From: Aquilaria yunnanensis
Taxonomy: Eukaryota > Streptophyta > Magnoliopsida > Malvales > Thymelaeaceae
Reading direction: 5' to 3'
Length of the DNA: 64,000 nucleotides
Assembly: GCA_039654915.1 (NCBI GenBank)
Contig: CM077593.1
Span: forward strand, 63,122,501-63,186,500
The notes below the pieces were generated by a model. It searched no databases. It was not told where the DNA came from and saw nothing but the letters and a program-made list of their open reading frames with translations. Position 1 is the stretch's first letter. Each line of letters opens with the position of its first letter. The position numbers and the translations under genes are program-made. Below are positions 1 through 10,303 of this stretch, in pieces.

Positions 1-169
1 TTGTTTAGCCCACCTCTTTTGGAGTCAAAATAGTTCTTCGAAAATTCAGGTTTTCTTGTGTGCTTTGAGGATAGTCTTCTTAGAACTTTTGAGAACTCTT
101 TGAATAGCAATATCTCACTAACAAATTGAGTGTTTGAGTGTTCATCTTTGAGTGAAACACGTGAGGTGA

Positions 170-2986
170 GTGTTTGTGAGGATCTTTGTTATTTTTAGGA
201 GTATGGAGGGCCAAGAGGATAGGAGGATGGAGGTGAGGAACAATGATGAGCCAACCATGAGAGAGCTTCAAGAAACTCTCAATAGACTTGTTGGGAGGAT
301 TGAGGACATTGACTTGAGGTTGCCAAGGAGACCAAATCCCATCTTACAACCAAGGAGAGGTCCAAGGAGAGAAGAGCCCGAGGAGGAAGAAGGGCATTGG
401 CATGACCATGGGCTTCCAAGGAGGGGGGAGCCAAGAGAAGATCATAACCTTAACTCCATCAACTTTACCATTCCATCCTTCCAAGGGAGGAGTGATCCCG
501 ATGCATATTGGGAGTGGGAACAAAAGATTGAGATGGTGTTTGATTGCCATCATTACTCCGAGAAAGAGAAGGTTAAATTGGCTACCATAAAGTTCACTAA
601 TTATGCTCTTGTATGGTGGAATCAGGATGTTACTTCTAGGAGAAGGAATGAGGAGGAGCCCATACATACATGGAGAGCCCTTAAAGCTTTAATGAGGAGG
701 AGATTTGTGCCTAGCTCCTACTATAGAGATCAACGCTTAAAGCTTCAAAAGCTAGTGCAAGGCCAAAGGAGTGTGGAGGACTACCATAAAGACTTGGAGA
801 GGACCTTGACCCGAGCCAACATCATGGAGGATGAGGAGACCACCATTGCTAGATTCATTAATGGTCTCAATCTTGAGATTGCCAACGAAGTGGAGATGGT
901 GCCATATGTCAACATGGAGGATTTGCTTCATCATGCCATTAAGGCCGAGAGGAGCATCAAGAGAGCAAAGGCATCCAAGATGTGTCAAGGAGGAATTTCC
1001 ACATGGAGAGGAGCATGGAGTAAGGATGTGAGAGAAGTGCCCAAGCTAAACATGGAGGCCACAAAAGGAGACTTGTCTCGGTCGCAACAAGAAAAGTCAA
1101 TCATGCTTGTTCCACTTTCACCACAACAAGTCTTGGAGGATCAAAGAAAAATTCAAAGTGAGGTTGAGGGAAAAGTAAATGAGGGGAAAGTTGAGGGCAA
1201 GAGTGATGAGGGGAAAGTTGAGAGAACAACCGAGAGATTAAGTGAGAAGAGTGAACATGAGGGGAAGAAGAGTGGAGAGTTCCCGAGAGAAGAAATTGAG
1301 TGTGAAGTTGAGAGAAGACAAGAGTGTAATGAACCCAAGCCGAGTGAAGAGAGAAAGACCTACAGAGAAGCCATACTTTCATCTAACATAATGGAGTCTT
1401 CTTCTAGTGTTGTGTTGTCTTCTTTTCAGGAATTGAGTGGAGATGAACTACAAGAATCAAATGAGTTGCTGCCCATTAAAGAAGTTGGTGTTCCTAATAT
1501 TCTAAGCCATGTCCCATGCATCAAACCAATGAAGGAGGTTGAAAAGGAACAATTTGAGGTGAGTCCAAGTGATTTCATATGCAAAAGTTTGCCTAACATT
1601 GTTTCTTATCCTATGTTTGAAGGGGATGAAATTAATGTAACTCCAACCGAAGTCATTGAGTGCAAAGGTGAAAATTTTATGGTTCCTACACTGAAGGAAG
1701 ATACTTGGAGACTAACTCCAACCATTGTAATGTATTTCTTCCTAACACCTAGATTTGATGTAGTTTTGCGTGAAAATCTCAAACAATGTGTGTTTTCTTG
1801 CAATGTTATTTTGACAAATGGTTTTCATGAAACTAGATTAAGAGAAGGAAGTAAGCATGAAGATTTGACAAAATATGGTTTTAAGCCTTTTAATTCTTTG
1901 GTTTTGTCAAATCATCTTTTGAATTCCATGAGTTTCTTTAGAGAAAAATCTGTTTTGGTGTCTTTGGTTTTTGATTTTGTTTGGTTTGCATCCATGTCAC
2001 ATTGTTTTGTTTTGTCTCAAGTTAAATCTACTTCTTTGGAATTTTGCATGCATAAATTTGTTGTTACCCATAAATTTCATACTTCTTTGATTTTCATTCA
2101 TGTTCAGCCCATTTTTGTGTGTCAATCTTTAATTTCCAGCAAGCATTTATTTAGCTTGACACATGCATTACACATACTTTTGAACATTAATCTTTTTGCT
2201 TTATGTCTGAACTTGAAAGTCTTTATTTTGAGTGAAAATTCTGGATTTAAATTCAGCCTTTTGAGGAGATATGTTGAGTCCTTTGTTTTGTGTCACATTC
2301 CATGCAAATTCACAAATTTCATGCATTGTGGTGCATATACATGTAAAAATAAGTTTTTTCTTGTTTCATTTAAAATGCTTAGGATTTTTGTGAAATTCGT
2401 GCATCCTAGTTTTGTTATTAGTTTAGGCCGCATTGTGTTCAATTCTTGTTTATTTGAATGGCCTATGCAAACTATTGTCTTGACATGCATAACTTGTGTG
2501 TTTCATAACTATAACACTTGTGTTAGTTTAGGTCCATTTGTTTTGAGTGCATACAGCATCCTTAAGGTAAATTATTCCTACACTTTTACTTGTTGTGAGA
2601 GTAATGTTTTTGAGATGGCAAAGGCAATGAAAGTGTTGCCTAGAGTTAAGATGAAAATTGTGCAAACATTCAGATTTTTTGTGCTAATTGTTTCTAACTT
2701 TGTCTTTGACCCTGGAGGTATCAAAATTATCATTGTGTTTGGATATTTGTTCAGGTTTTTTACAAGATTAAAGCTCCATACACAAGCATCCCATGCTATT
2801 GGTGCCTATGCGAAAGGTATGTGCTTATGTGTTGATCATTTCATTGTTATTGATTCAATTCCCTTTTCTAATGTAGGTTTTGATTCGAGGACGAATCCTT
2901 CTAAGGAGGGGGGAGCTGATACGATCAAAGAAGGCACAACTAAGGATGGGAGCTGCTGGAACATGGAAGGAATCATATGGAGATGA
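170..2986 (+). CDS. Gag-fusion polyprotein of NA1 (938 aa) with unknown C-terminal half
   Basis: Residues about 29-50 form a short heptad-like helix; about 100-260 are a plant gypsy gag domain (Retrotrans_gag type, with ALVWWNQ, LKALMRRRFVP and ARFINGL). Residues about 310-400 are a Lys/Glu-rich linker (key pieces VPLSPQQVLEDQRK, NEGKVEGKS, EGKKSGEF) that matches the protease-RT linker of the CRM-like element at 41740-41950. Residues about 450-900 are rich in Phe, Cys, His, Ser and Val, include several hydrophobic stretches, and match no domain I know. The tail FDSRTNPSKEGG corresponds to the integrase C-terminus of the autonomous relative; from about residue 916 it is encoded in the LTR. No CCHC knuckle is present. 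Translation may instead begin at M12 (position 203), since that ATG is the one also found in the autonomous relative. Gag assignment is firm; the function of the rest is unknown. Confidence 0.75.
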   Translation: MFVRIFVIFRSMEGQEDRRMEVRNNDEPTMRELQETLNRLVGRIEDIDLRLPRRPNPILQPRRGPRREEPEEEEGHWHDHGLPRRGEPREDHNLNSINFTIPSFQGRSDPDAYWEWEQKIEMVFDCHHYSEKEKVKLATIKFTNYALVWWNQDVTSRRRNEEEPIHTWRALKALMRRRFVPSSYYRDQRLKLQKLVQGQRSVEDYHKDLERTLTRANIMEDEETTIARFINGLNLEIANEVEMVPYVNMEDLLHHAIKAERSIKRAKASKMCQGGISTWRGAWSKDVREVPKLNMEATKGDLSRSQQEKSIMLVPLSPQQVLEDQRKIQSEVEGKVNEGKVEGKSDEGKVERTTERLSEKSEHEGKKSGEFPREEIECEVERRQECNEPKPSEERKTYREAILSSNIMESSSSVVLSSFQELSGDELQESNELLPIKEVGVPNILSHVPCIKPMKEVEKEQFEVSPSDFICKSLPNIVSYPMFEGDEINVTPTEVIECKGENFMVPTLKEDTWRLTPTIVMYFFLTPRFDVVLRENLKQCVFSCNVILTNGFHETRLREGSKHEDLTKYGFKPFNSLVLSNHLLNSMSFFREKSVLVSLVFDFVWFASMSHCFVLSQVKSTSLEFCMHKFVVTHKFHTSLIFIHVQPIFVCQSLISSKHLFSLTHALHILLNINLFALCLNLKVFILSENSGFKFSLLRRYVESFVLCHIPCKFTNFMHCGAYTCKNKFFLVSFKMLRIFVKFVHPSFVISLGRIVFNSCLFEWPMQTIVLTCITCVFHNYNTCVSLGPFVLSAYSILKVNYSYTFTCCESNVFEMAKAMKVLPRVKMKIVQTFRFFVLIVSNFVFDPGGIKIIIVFGYLFRFFTRLKLHTQASHAIGAYAKGMCLCVDHFIVIDSIPFSNVGFDSRTNPSKEGGADTIKEGTTKDGSCWNMEGIIWR
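2903..2916 (+). other. Polypurine tract of NA1
   Basis: A purine run (AAGGAGGGGGGAGC) lies immediately before the LTR start TGATACG, as expected for the plus-strand primer of an LTR retrotransposon. It is read through in frame by the NA1 ORF. Confidence 0.8.
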
Positions 2987-3765
2987 TGGCCAAGCTTGGA
3001 TGTTGACAGACTGGCGATATTCTGGTAGAAAAATCATATCTTGAGCTAAACAGATCAGAATTGTGTAATTCTTGATTCATTGGAAAGCTAACATCTGGAG
3101 CTACAAATCATATGAAGACCGTGAAACCCAGTTTTCAAGTTAAGGAGGTCCAATTTAGCTTCAAAGTCGCGATTTACGAGTGATCGCTGGTTCAGAAGAA
3201 GTTGCAGTATTTTGGTCATATCTTTGGATTCAGATGTCCGTTTTGCGTGGTTCAGGTGTCATTTCAAAGCTAAGAAAGTATTTTCGTTCAAATCCTATTT
3301 AGATACATTATTTAGGAAGTTATTTAGGCTATGGAATAGTTTTAAATCATTTTGGACAAGTGGCATACGCTGCATTCATTAAACTTGTTCAAACTAGGAA
3401 TTAGAGTCCTAATTTGACTAGGATTTCCTATGTCTTTGTATCTAGGATTCCTAAGGGATTTAGGCTGTGAATTTTGCCCAGCTTTTAACCCTAGTTTAGG
3501 CCTATATAAAGGTACATATTCTGGATGTAAACATACAGATTATTGCCGAAATAATATTGCTCTTTGGAGAGGTTTTCTCTTTGGTTCTTGGCGGACTGCC
3601 TTGGTGCACAAGTGTGCTTGTGTTCTTGGAGTTCTATACTTCTCGTTTCTAATCACAGGTTGATTAGGGGTGGGGGTTTCAAATCCAGTCTCTTTGATGT
3701 CTTGTGGAGCTTGAAAAACATCTTGGGCGAGTTTCATGGTCGTTATACCATCGGGGTTCGCATCA
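2917..3765 (+). repeat. 3' LTR of NA1 (849 bp)
   Basis: Begins TGATACGATC and ends GGTTCGCATCA, with a TATA-like CTATATAAAGG near 3501. It is 171 bp (57 codons) shorter than the sister LTRs at 7135-17394 and 19122-20141. The missing part includes the coding motif SGPLTRKKAKEL that those LTRs keep. Confidence 0.85.
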
Positions 3766-6261
3766 AAACCTGAACCAATATCCAAATGCAATGATACCTC
3801 CAGGGTCAAAAACAAAGTTAGAAGCAATTAGCACAAAAAATCTGAAAGTTAGCACAATTTTCATTTTAACTCGAGGCATCACTTTCATTGCCTTCACCAT
3901 CTCAAAAACATTATTCTCAAAACTAGAAAAAGTGTTGGAATAATTTACCTTAAGAATGTCATATGCACTCAAAACAAATGGACCTAAACTCTCACAAGTA
4001 TTATGGTTATAAAAAGCAGAAGTTATGCATGTCAAGACAATAGTTTGCATAGGCCATTCAACCAAACAAGAATTGAACACAATATGGCCTAAACTAATAA
4101 CAAAACTAGGATGCATGAATTTCACAAAAATCCTAAGCATTTTAAATGAAACAAGATCAAACTTATTTTTGTATGTATATGCACCACAATGCATGAAATT
4201 TATGAATGGGATGTGACACAAAACAAAGGACTCAACATACCTCCTTAAAAGACTAAATTTGAAACCAGAATTTTCACTCAAAATAAAAACTTTCAAGTTT
4301 AGACGTAAAGCAAAAAAGTCAAAGCTCAAAAGTTTGTGTAATGCATGTGTCAAGATAAAGAAATGCTTGCTGGAAATTAAAGATTGACTCACAAAAATGG
4401 GCTGAACATGAATGGACATCAAAGAAGTATGTAACGCATGTGTAAGAACAAATTTATGCATGAAAAATTCCAAAGAAATATATTTTACTTGAGATGGAAC
4501 AAAACAATGTGAGACGGATGCAAAACTAACAAATTCAAAAACAAAAGACTCCAAAACAGATTTTTCTTTAGAGAAACTCAAGCAATTCCAATGAGGATTT
4601 GACAAAACCAAAGAATTAGAAGCTTTAAAACCATATTTTGTCAAATTTCCATGCTTACTTCCTTCTCTTAATCTAGTTTCATGAAAACCATTTGTCAAAA
4701 TAACATTGCAAGCAAACACACATTGTTTGAGATTTTCATGGAAAACTACATCAAATCTAGGTGTTCGGAAGAAATACATTACAGTGGTTGGACTTAGTCT
4801 CCAAGTATCTTCCTTTGGTGTAGGAACCACAAAATTTCCACCTTTGCACTCAATGGCCTTGGTTGGAGTTGCAACAATTTCATCCCCTTGAAACATAGGA
4901 TAAGAAACAATGTTAGGCAAACTTTTGCATATGAAATCACTTGGACTCACCTCAAATTGTTCCTTCTCAACCTCCTTTGTTGGTTTAATGCATGGGACAT
5001 GACTTGGAATATTAGGAACACCAACTTCTTGGATGGGCAGCAACTCACTTGATTCTTGAAGTTCATATCCACTTAAGTCCTGAAAAAAAGACAACACAAC
5101 ACTAGAAGAAGACTCCATTACGTTAGATGAAAGTATGGCTTCTCTGTTGGTCTTTCTCTCTTCACTCGGCTTGGGTTCATTGCACTCTTGTCTTCTCTCA
5201 ACTTCGCACTCAATTTCTTCTCTCGGGAACTCTCCACTCTTCTTCCCCTCATGTTCACTCTTCTCACTTAATCTCTCGGTTGTTCTCTCAACTTTCCCCT
5301 CATCACTCTTGCCCTCAACTTTCCCCTCATTTACTTTTCTCTCAACCTTACTTTGAAATTTTCTTTGATCCTCAAAGACTTGTTGTGGTGAAAGTGGTAC
5401 AAGCATGATTGACTTTTCTTGTTGAGATTGAGACAAGTCTCCTTTTGTGATCTCCATGTTTGGCTTGGGTACTTCTCTTACATCTTTGCTCCATGCTCCT
5501 CTCCATGTGGAAATTCCTCCTTGACATATCTTGGATGCCTTGGACCTTTTGATGATTTTCTCGGCCTTGGTAGCATAATAAAGCAAATCCTCCATGTTCA
5601 AATAAGGTGCCATTTCCACTTTGTTGGCAATCTCAGGATTGAGACCATTAATGAATCTAGCAATGGTGGTCTCCTCATCCTCCATGATGTTGGCTCGGGT
5701 CAAGGTTATCTCCAAGTCTTTATGGTAGTCTTCCACACTCCTTTGGCCTTGCACTAGCTTTTGAAGCTTGAGGAATTGATCTTTAGTGTAGTAGCTAGGA
5801 ACAAATCTCCTCCTCATCAAGGCTTTCAGGGCTCTCCATGTGTGTATGGGCTCCTCCTCATTCTTTCTCCTAGAAATAACATCCTGATTCCACCATACAA
5901 GAGCATAATTAGTGAACTTTATGGTAGCCAATTTAACCTTATTTTCCTCGGAGTAATGATGGCAATCAAACACCATCTCAATCTTTTGCTCCCACTCCCA
6001 ATATGCATCGGGATCACTCCTCCCTTGGAAAGGTGGAATGGTAGGCTTGATGGAATTTAGGTTGTTATCCTCTCTTGGCCCACACCTCATTGGAAACCCA
6101 TGGTCATGCCAAACTCTTTCTTCCTTCTCGGGTTCTTTTCTCCTTGGACCTCTCATTGGCAACCTCAAATCAATGTCCTCAATCCTCCCCACAAGTCTAT
6201 TGAGAGTTTCTTGAAATTCTCTCATGGTTGGCTCCTCATTGTGTCTCACTTTCATCCTCAT
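3763..6261 (-). CDS. Gag-fusion polyprotein of NA2 (832 aa, both ends damaged)
   Basis: Collinear with the NA1 protein: gag domain, charged linker (about residues 280-375), then the same unassigned Phe/Cys/His/Ser-rich region, still open. A deletion of about 70 bp relative to NA3 removed the normal start (MEGQEDRR region), so the ORF now opens at an internal Met with MKVRHNEEP. At its 3' end the ORF runs into the NA1 LTR, whose terminal bases supply the stop codon. Length differences from NA1 in the unassigned region are multiples of three (for example a 6-nt gap near HIPCKFTNF/HIPFINF and a 9-nt gap after FDPGGI), and the frame is not lost, which suggests selection on the protein. Confidence 0.7.
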   Translation of the reverse strand: MRMKVRHNEEPTMREFQETLNRLVGRIEDIDLRLPMRGPRRKEPEKEERVWHDHGFPMRCGPREDNNLNSIKPTIPPFQGRSDPDAYWEWEQKIEMVFDCHHYSEENKVKLATIKFTNYALVWWNQDVISRRKNEEEPIHTWRALKALMRRRFVPSYYTKDQFLKLQKLVQGQRSVEDYHKDLEITLTRANIMEDEETTIARFINGLNPEIANKVEMAPYLNMEDLLYYATKAEKIIKRSKASKICQGGISTWRGAWSKDVREVPKPNMEITKGDLSQSQQEKSIMLVPLSPQQVFEDQRKFQSKVERKVNEGKVEGKSDEGKVERTTERLSEKSEHEGKKSGEFPREEIECEVERRQECNEPKPSEERKTNREAILSSNVMESSSSVVLSFFQDLSGYELQESSELLPIQEVGVPNIPSHVPCIKPTKEVEKEQFEVSPSDFICKSLPNIVSYPMFQGDEIVATPTKAIECKGGNFVVPTPKEDTWRLSPTTVMYFFRTPRFDVVFHENLKQCVFACNVILTNGFHETRLREGSKHGNLTKYGFKASNSLVLSNPHWNCLSFSKEKSVLESFVFEFVSFASVSHCFVPSQVKYISLEFFMHKFVLTHALHTSLMSIHVQPIFVSQSLISSKHFFILTHALHKLLSFDFFALRLNLKVFILSENSGFKFSLLRRYVESFVLCHIPFINFMHCGAYTYKNKFDLVSFKMLRIFVKFMHPSFVISLGHIVFNSCLVEWPMQTIVLTCITSAFYNHNTCESLGPFVLSAYDILKVNYSNTFSSFENNVFEMVKAMKVMPRVKMKIVLTFRFFVLIASNFVFDPGGIIAFGYWFRF

Positions 6262-7119
6262 TGTGTTTCACTCAAAATATGAACACTCAAAACACTCAAT
6301 TTGTTAGTGAGATATTGCTATTCAAAGAGTTCTCAAAAGTTCTAAGAAAACTATCCTCAAAGCACACAAGAAAACTTGAATTTTCGAAGAACTATTTTGA
6401 CTCCAAAAGAGGTGGGCTAAACAAGCTTTAAAAGACTCTAAGAAGCTCTTGCAATTGATGATCACAAGAACCACACAGAAAGCTTTTTGGCTTAAAAACA
6501 ATGGGATAGGTTTTGGGGCGCAAAACTTTCAACACTTTGAGAAAACTTCTTTTTTTTTGCAAGCTCTTTTCTTTTCTTTTCTTTGCTCTTTCTTTTTCTT
6601 TTCTTTTCCTTCCTTTTTTTTCCTCCTTTTTTTTTTTTTTGCTTGCTGTTTTGATGCTAACCAAACGTTCTCCTTGAAACTCCTTGCTGCCAAAGACAAA
6701 AGGTTAGAATTCTTTTCGGCCAAGACAAGAAAACTAGTGAAATTGGCACAATTTGAAGCAACTTTTTGATACCAAAAATTCCTGAACTTGGATCCTTCTT
6801 TTTTTGAAGTTTTCTGGACTCTAAGATGCTGGAAACAATGAAAACAAAAGAAATTAATATGGCTGGACATGAAACAGAAAGATAAGAATTAGACAAGAAC
6901 AAACGAATGGAAACCGAGAATACTAGGTGACATGAATTGACTTCTTTTTGTTGTTTTTGTGATTTTTGGATTTGAACAAGGATGGAATAAAAAGGACAGA
7001 CCTGAAACAAGAAGAAAAAGGATTAAAACAGAGAATCAAAATACGAATTTACTGAACAGAATTGAAAGAAAACCGAAGAGAAACAAGAACACAAAGATAT
7101 GTCCTTCAATGGAACTTGT
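6262..7119 (-). other. 5' leader of NA2
   Basis: Untranslated leader between primer site and gag. It has a long pyrimidine tract on the + strand at 6547-6640 (purine on the element's sense strand). Short ORFs across the tract on both strands are low-complexity artefacts. The same leader occurs in NA3 and in the CRM-like element. Confidence 0.7.
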
Positions 7120-7132
7120 GGCTCTGATACCA
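7120..7132 (-). other. Primer binding site of NA2 (tRNA-iMet type)
   Basis: On the minus strand TGGTATCAGAGCC lies two bases downstream of the LTR end, matching the 3' end of plant initiator methionine tRNA. Confidence 0.85.
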
Positions 7133-7134
7133 AC

Positions 7135-7467
7135 TAATGCAAACCCCGATGGTATAAAGACCATGAAATGCGCCCAAGATGCTAATCAAGCTCCACAAGA
7201 CATCAAAAAGACTAGGTTTAAAACCCCCACCCCTAATCAACCTGTGATTAGAAACGAGAAGTATAGAACTCCAAGAACACAAGCACACTTGTGCACCAAG
7301 GCAGTCCACAAAGAACCAAAGAGAAAACCTCTCCACAGAGCAATATTATTTCGAAATTTTTCTGTACGTTTATATCCAGAATATGTGCCTTTATATAGGC
7401 CTAATCTAGGGTAAAAATCTGGGCAAAATTCGTAGCCTAAATCCCTTAGGAATCCTAGATACAAAGA
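7135..7467 (-). repeat. NA2/NA3 shared LTR, 3' portion
   Basis: The terminal third of the LTR in minus orientation, with a TATA-like element near 7390-7400. It is cut at 7467 by copia-A; the last five bases, AAAGA, are repeated at 16703-16707. Removing the insert and one AAAGA gives 1020 bp, the exact length of the sister LTR at 19122-20141. Confidence 0.9.
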
Positions 7468-7616
7468 TGTTGGGTTTCGGGAGCCAAACAGCGCAGCGGA
7501 ATTTAACCGAAACCCTCCAGGGTCCAAGTGAAACGGGGTAAACCGGGTGTTCGAAAATTTCATACCTAATTTTCGGTTGAGATCTCTCACTCAACTGTAG
7601 AGTCGAATCACAAAAC
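7468..7616 (-). repeat. Copia-A 3' LTR, outer 149 bp
   Basis: Begins TGTTGGGTTTCGGG on the + strand and ends at AAAAC (7612-7616), where the solo LTR inserted. It is the terminal 149 bp of the LTR in element orientation. Confidence 0.9.
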
Positions 7617-9031
7617 TGTTGGGTTTCGGGAGCCAAACAGTGCAGCGGAATTTAACCGAAACCCTCCAGGATCCAAGTGAAACGGGGTAAACCAGGTGTT
7701 CGAAAATTTCATACCTAATTTTCGGTTGAGATCTCTCACTCAACTGTAGAGTCGAATCACAAAACCTGAACAGTTGACGTGTTCAGGCTCTCTATGGTAT
7801 CCACACGAGCCTCTCGGGATCACCACGCTTCCACCACGTCCTGGCAGATGCGTTTCTCTTGCGCTCGCAGTGCTAGCTTGCGTCCTCCAAGGAATTGCAA
7901 GAGAAGAGTGTGGCTGTCCTTTTGGGAGGCTAGGGCAAGGAGACCTGCGAATTTCTCACTTAAAAGTTGTATTTATAGTGAGACTCAACTTCCAGGCCTA
8001 ATGGGTTTCAAAGCCCTAATCCAATTAGGATTTAATTTCGGGCTTAATAATGGCTCAACTCCTTGGCCCATTATTAATACGAAATTAAAGTAAAACCATA
8101 ACCCAAATAATTAGCCCATGCACTCTAATGATCCAAATAGCTCTACGTGTGCGACCCAATAGGCTCTTGCCATGTTGGCAATGATCATAAATCACATTTA
8201 TGATCATAAGCAATGAGCGGTGTCTAGCAACACATCATTGCTACCCAAGTGACAAGATTGTCGGTGAATCGACTAAACCTTTATGATCATCACCGATATA
8301 TGCCATTGTCCCTTTGTCCAAGATATCAAGACTAAGCACAAGACATGGAATGTGTCACTCTCGTATAGCCCAATCTTTGGTTTCTTGATTACCGAGTAGA
8401 CCAAATTAAACTGACGACATTGATATCATATATCAACTCATCGGAGCATGGCCATGCATTTTCTAAGTCTCACTCTATCAAGGGGCCCAAAGATATCACT
8501 CCCGTTACATAGGAGGGACAAATCCCATCTTGATCATACAAATACCTCCGCATGATATGTGACATACCCAATGACCTCCTTCAAGTTCACTCAGTTACGA
8601 GCAACAAAGGAAAGTATCAAAGTATGTGACTCACATGTAGGGAACCTTGATGATCTTAGGTCGAAGGACTACATATACCATGATCACTATGAGAATCACT
8701 TATGACACTCATATAACGATCCATGAAGTGTTCTCATGGTGGGTCGGTCCAGTACACAAGTTCTCCAACTTGTACCCATATGTAGACTACATATCTCATA
8801 TTAGTCTCCACATATGCTAGTCATTATGTATTATTGCAACCCGCTCCACAATAATACTAGACTAGGGACATTTAAGAATATCATTATTCTAGGGTTACAA
8901 TTATGTTTATTACGTTACGCAGAAACAAAACAACAAACATAATTGCTGGATTAATGCCTCAATAAAATATCATGACTCAATGTGTAAAAATACAATCATC
9001 TCATGATTGGCTTTTGGGCATAATACTAACA
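7617..9031 (-). mobile_element. Solo LTR of copia-A family inside the copia-A LTR
   Basis: A complete 1415-bp LTR (TGTTGGG to ACTAACA on the + strand), flanked by AAAAC at 7612-7616 and again at 9032-9036. It carries a TATA box on the minus strand near 7970-7977. It is a separate insertion of the same family into its own LTR that later lost its internal region by LTR-LTR recombination. Confidence 0.9.
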
Positions 9032-10303
9032 AAAACCTGAACAGTTGACGTGTTCAGGCTCTCTATGGTATCCACACGAGCCTCTCGGGATCACCACGCT
9101 TCCACTGCGTCCCGGCAGATGCGTTTCTCTTGCGCTCGCAGTGCTAGCTTGCGTCCTCCAAGGAATTGCAAGAGAAGAGTGCGGCTGTCCTTTTGGGAGG
9201 CTAGGGCAAGGAGACCTACGAATTTCTCACTTAAAAGTTGTATTTATAGTGAGACTCAACTTCCAGGCCTAATGGGTTTCAAAGCCCTAATCCAATTAGG
9301 ATTTAATTTCGGGCTTAATAATGGCTCAACTCCTTGGCCCATTATTAATACGAAATTAAAGTGAAACCATAACCCAAATAATTAGCCCATGCACTCTAAT
9401 GATCCAAATAGCTCTATGTGTGCGACCCAATAGGCTCTTGCCATGTTGGCAATGATCATAAATCACATTTATGATCATAAGCAATGAGCGGTGTCTAGCA
9501 ACACATCATTGCTACCCAAGTGACAAGATTGTCGGTGAATCGACTAAACCTTTATGATCATCACCGATATATGCCATTGTCCCTTTGTCCAAGATATCAA
9601 GACTAAGCACGAGACATGGAATGTGTCACTCTCGTATAGCCCAATCTTTGGTTTCTTGATTACCGAGTAGACCAACTTAAACTGACGACATTGATATCAT
9701 ATATCAACTCATCGGAGCATGGCCATGCATTTTCTAAGTCTCACTCTATCAAGGGGCCCAAAGATATCACTCCCATTACATAGGAAGGACAAATCCCATC
9801 TTGATCATACAAATCCCTCCGCATGATATGTGACATACCCAATGACCTCCTTCAAGTTCACTCAGTTACGAGCAACAAAGGAAAATATCAAAGTATGTGA
9901 CTCACATGTAGGGAACCTTGCTGATCTTAGGTCGAAGGACTACATATACCATGATCATTATGAGAATCACTTATGACACTCATATAACGATCCATGAAGT
10001 GTTCTCATGGTGGGTCGGTCCAGTACACAAGTTCTCCAACTTGTACCCATATGTAGACTACATATCTCATATTAGTCTCCACATATGCTAGTCATTATGT
10101 ATTATTGCAACCCGCTCCACAATAATACTAGACTAGGGACGTTTAAGAATATCATTATTCTAGGGTTACAATTATGTTTATTACGTTATGCAGAAGCAAA
10201 ACAACAAACAAAATTGCTGGATTAATGCCTCAATAAAATATCATGACTCAATGTGCAAAAATACAATCATCTCATGATTGGATTTTTGGGCACAATACTA
10301 ACA
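9032..10303 (-). repeat. Copia-A 3' LTR, inner portion
   Basis: Resumes after the AAAAC duplication and ends ACTAACA at 10303, next to the polypurine tract. The 1267 bp from 9037 equal the corresponding part of the 5' LTR (15436-16702) in length. Confidence 0.9.

Larger units (their letters stand above)
1..3765 (+). mobile_element. NA1: non-autonomous CRM-like gypsy element, 5' end off window
   Basis: The window opens inside the leader of this element; the same leader text is found reversed at about 6262-6424 and 18236-18414. It holds one long ORF (170-2986), a polypurine tract (2903-2916) and a 3' LTR (2917-3765). No zinc knuckle, protease, RT, RNase H or integrase core is present, so it is non-autonomous, like the plant gag-only elements called TR-GAG. 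Its right end abuts internal sequence of NA2 in opposite orientation, so it probably inserted into NA2. The 5' LTR must lie left of the window. Confidence 0.85.

Noticed and set aside
2300..2500. NA1 C-terminal region considered as an envelope-like gene
   Set aside because: It has hydrophobic stretches, but no separate start, signal peptide or recognisable envelope features; left as unknown.
6428..7010. Lys/Arg- or Phe-rich ORFs across the leader pyrimidine tracts (also 18411-18997 and 47035-47298)
   Set aside because: Low-complexity translations of the tract, in several frames at once.
7774..8093. Pair of + strand ORFs (75 and 104 codons) repeated at 9045-9364 and 15444-15763, and partly at 30283-30531
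   Set aside because: They lie antisense in copia-A LTRs and recur only because the LTRs recur. Two overlapping frames are both open and no domain is recognisable.
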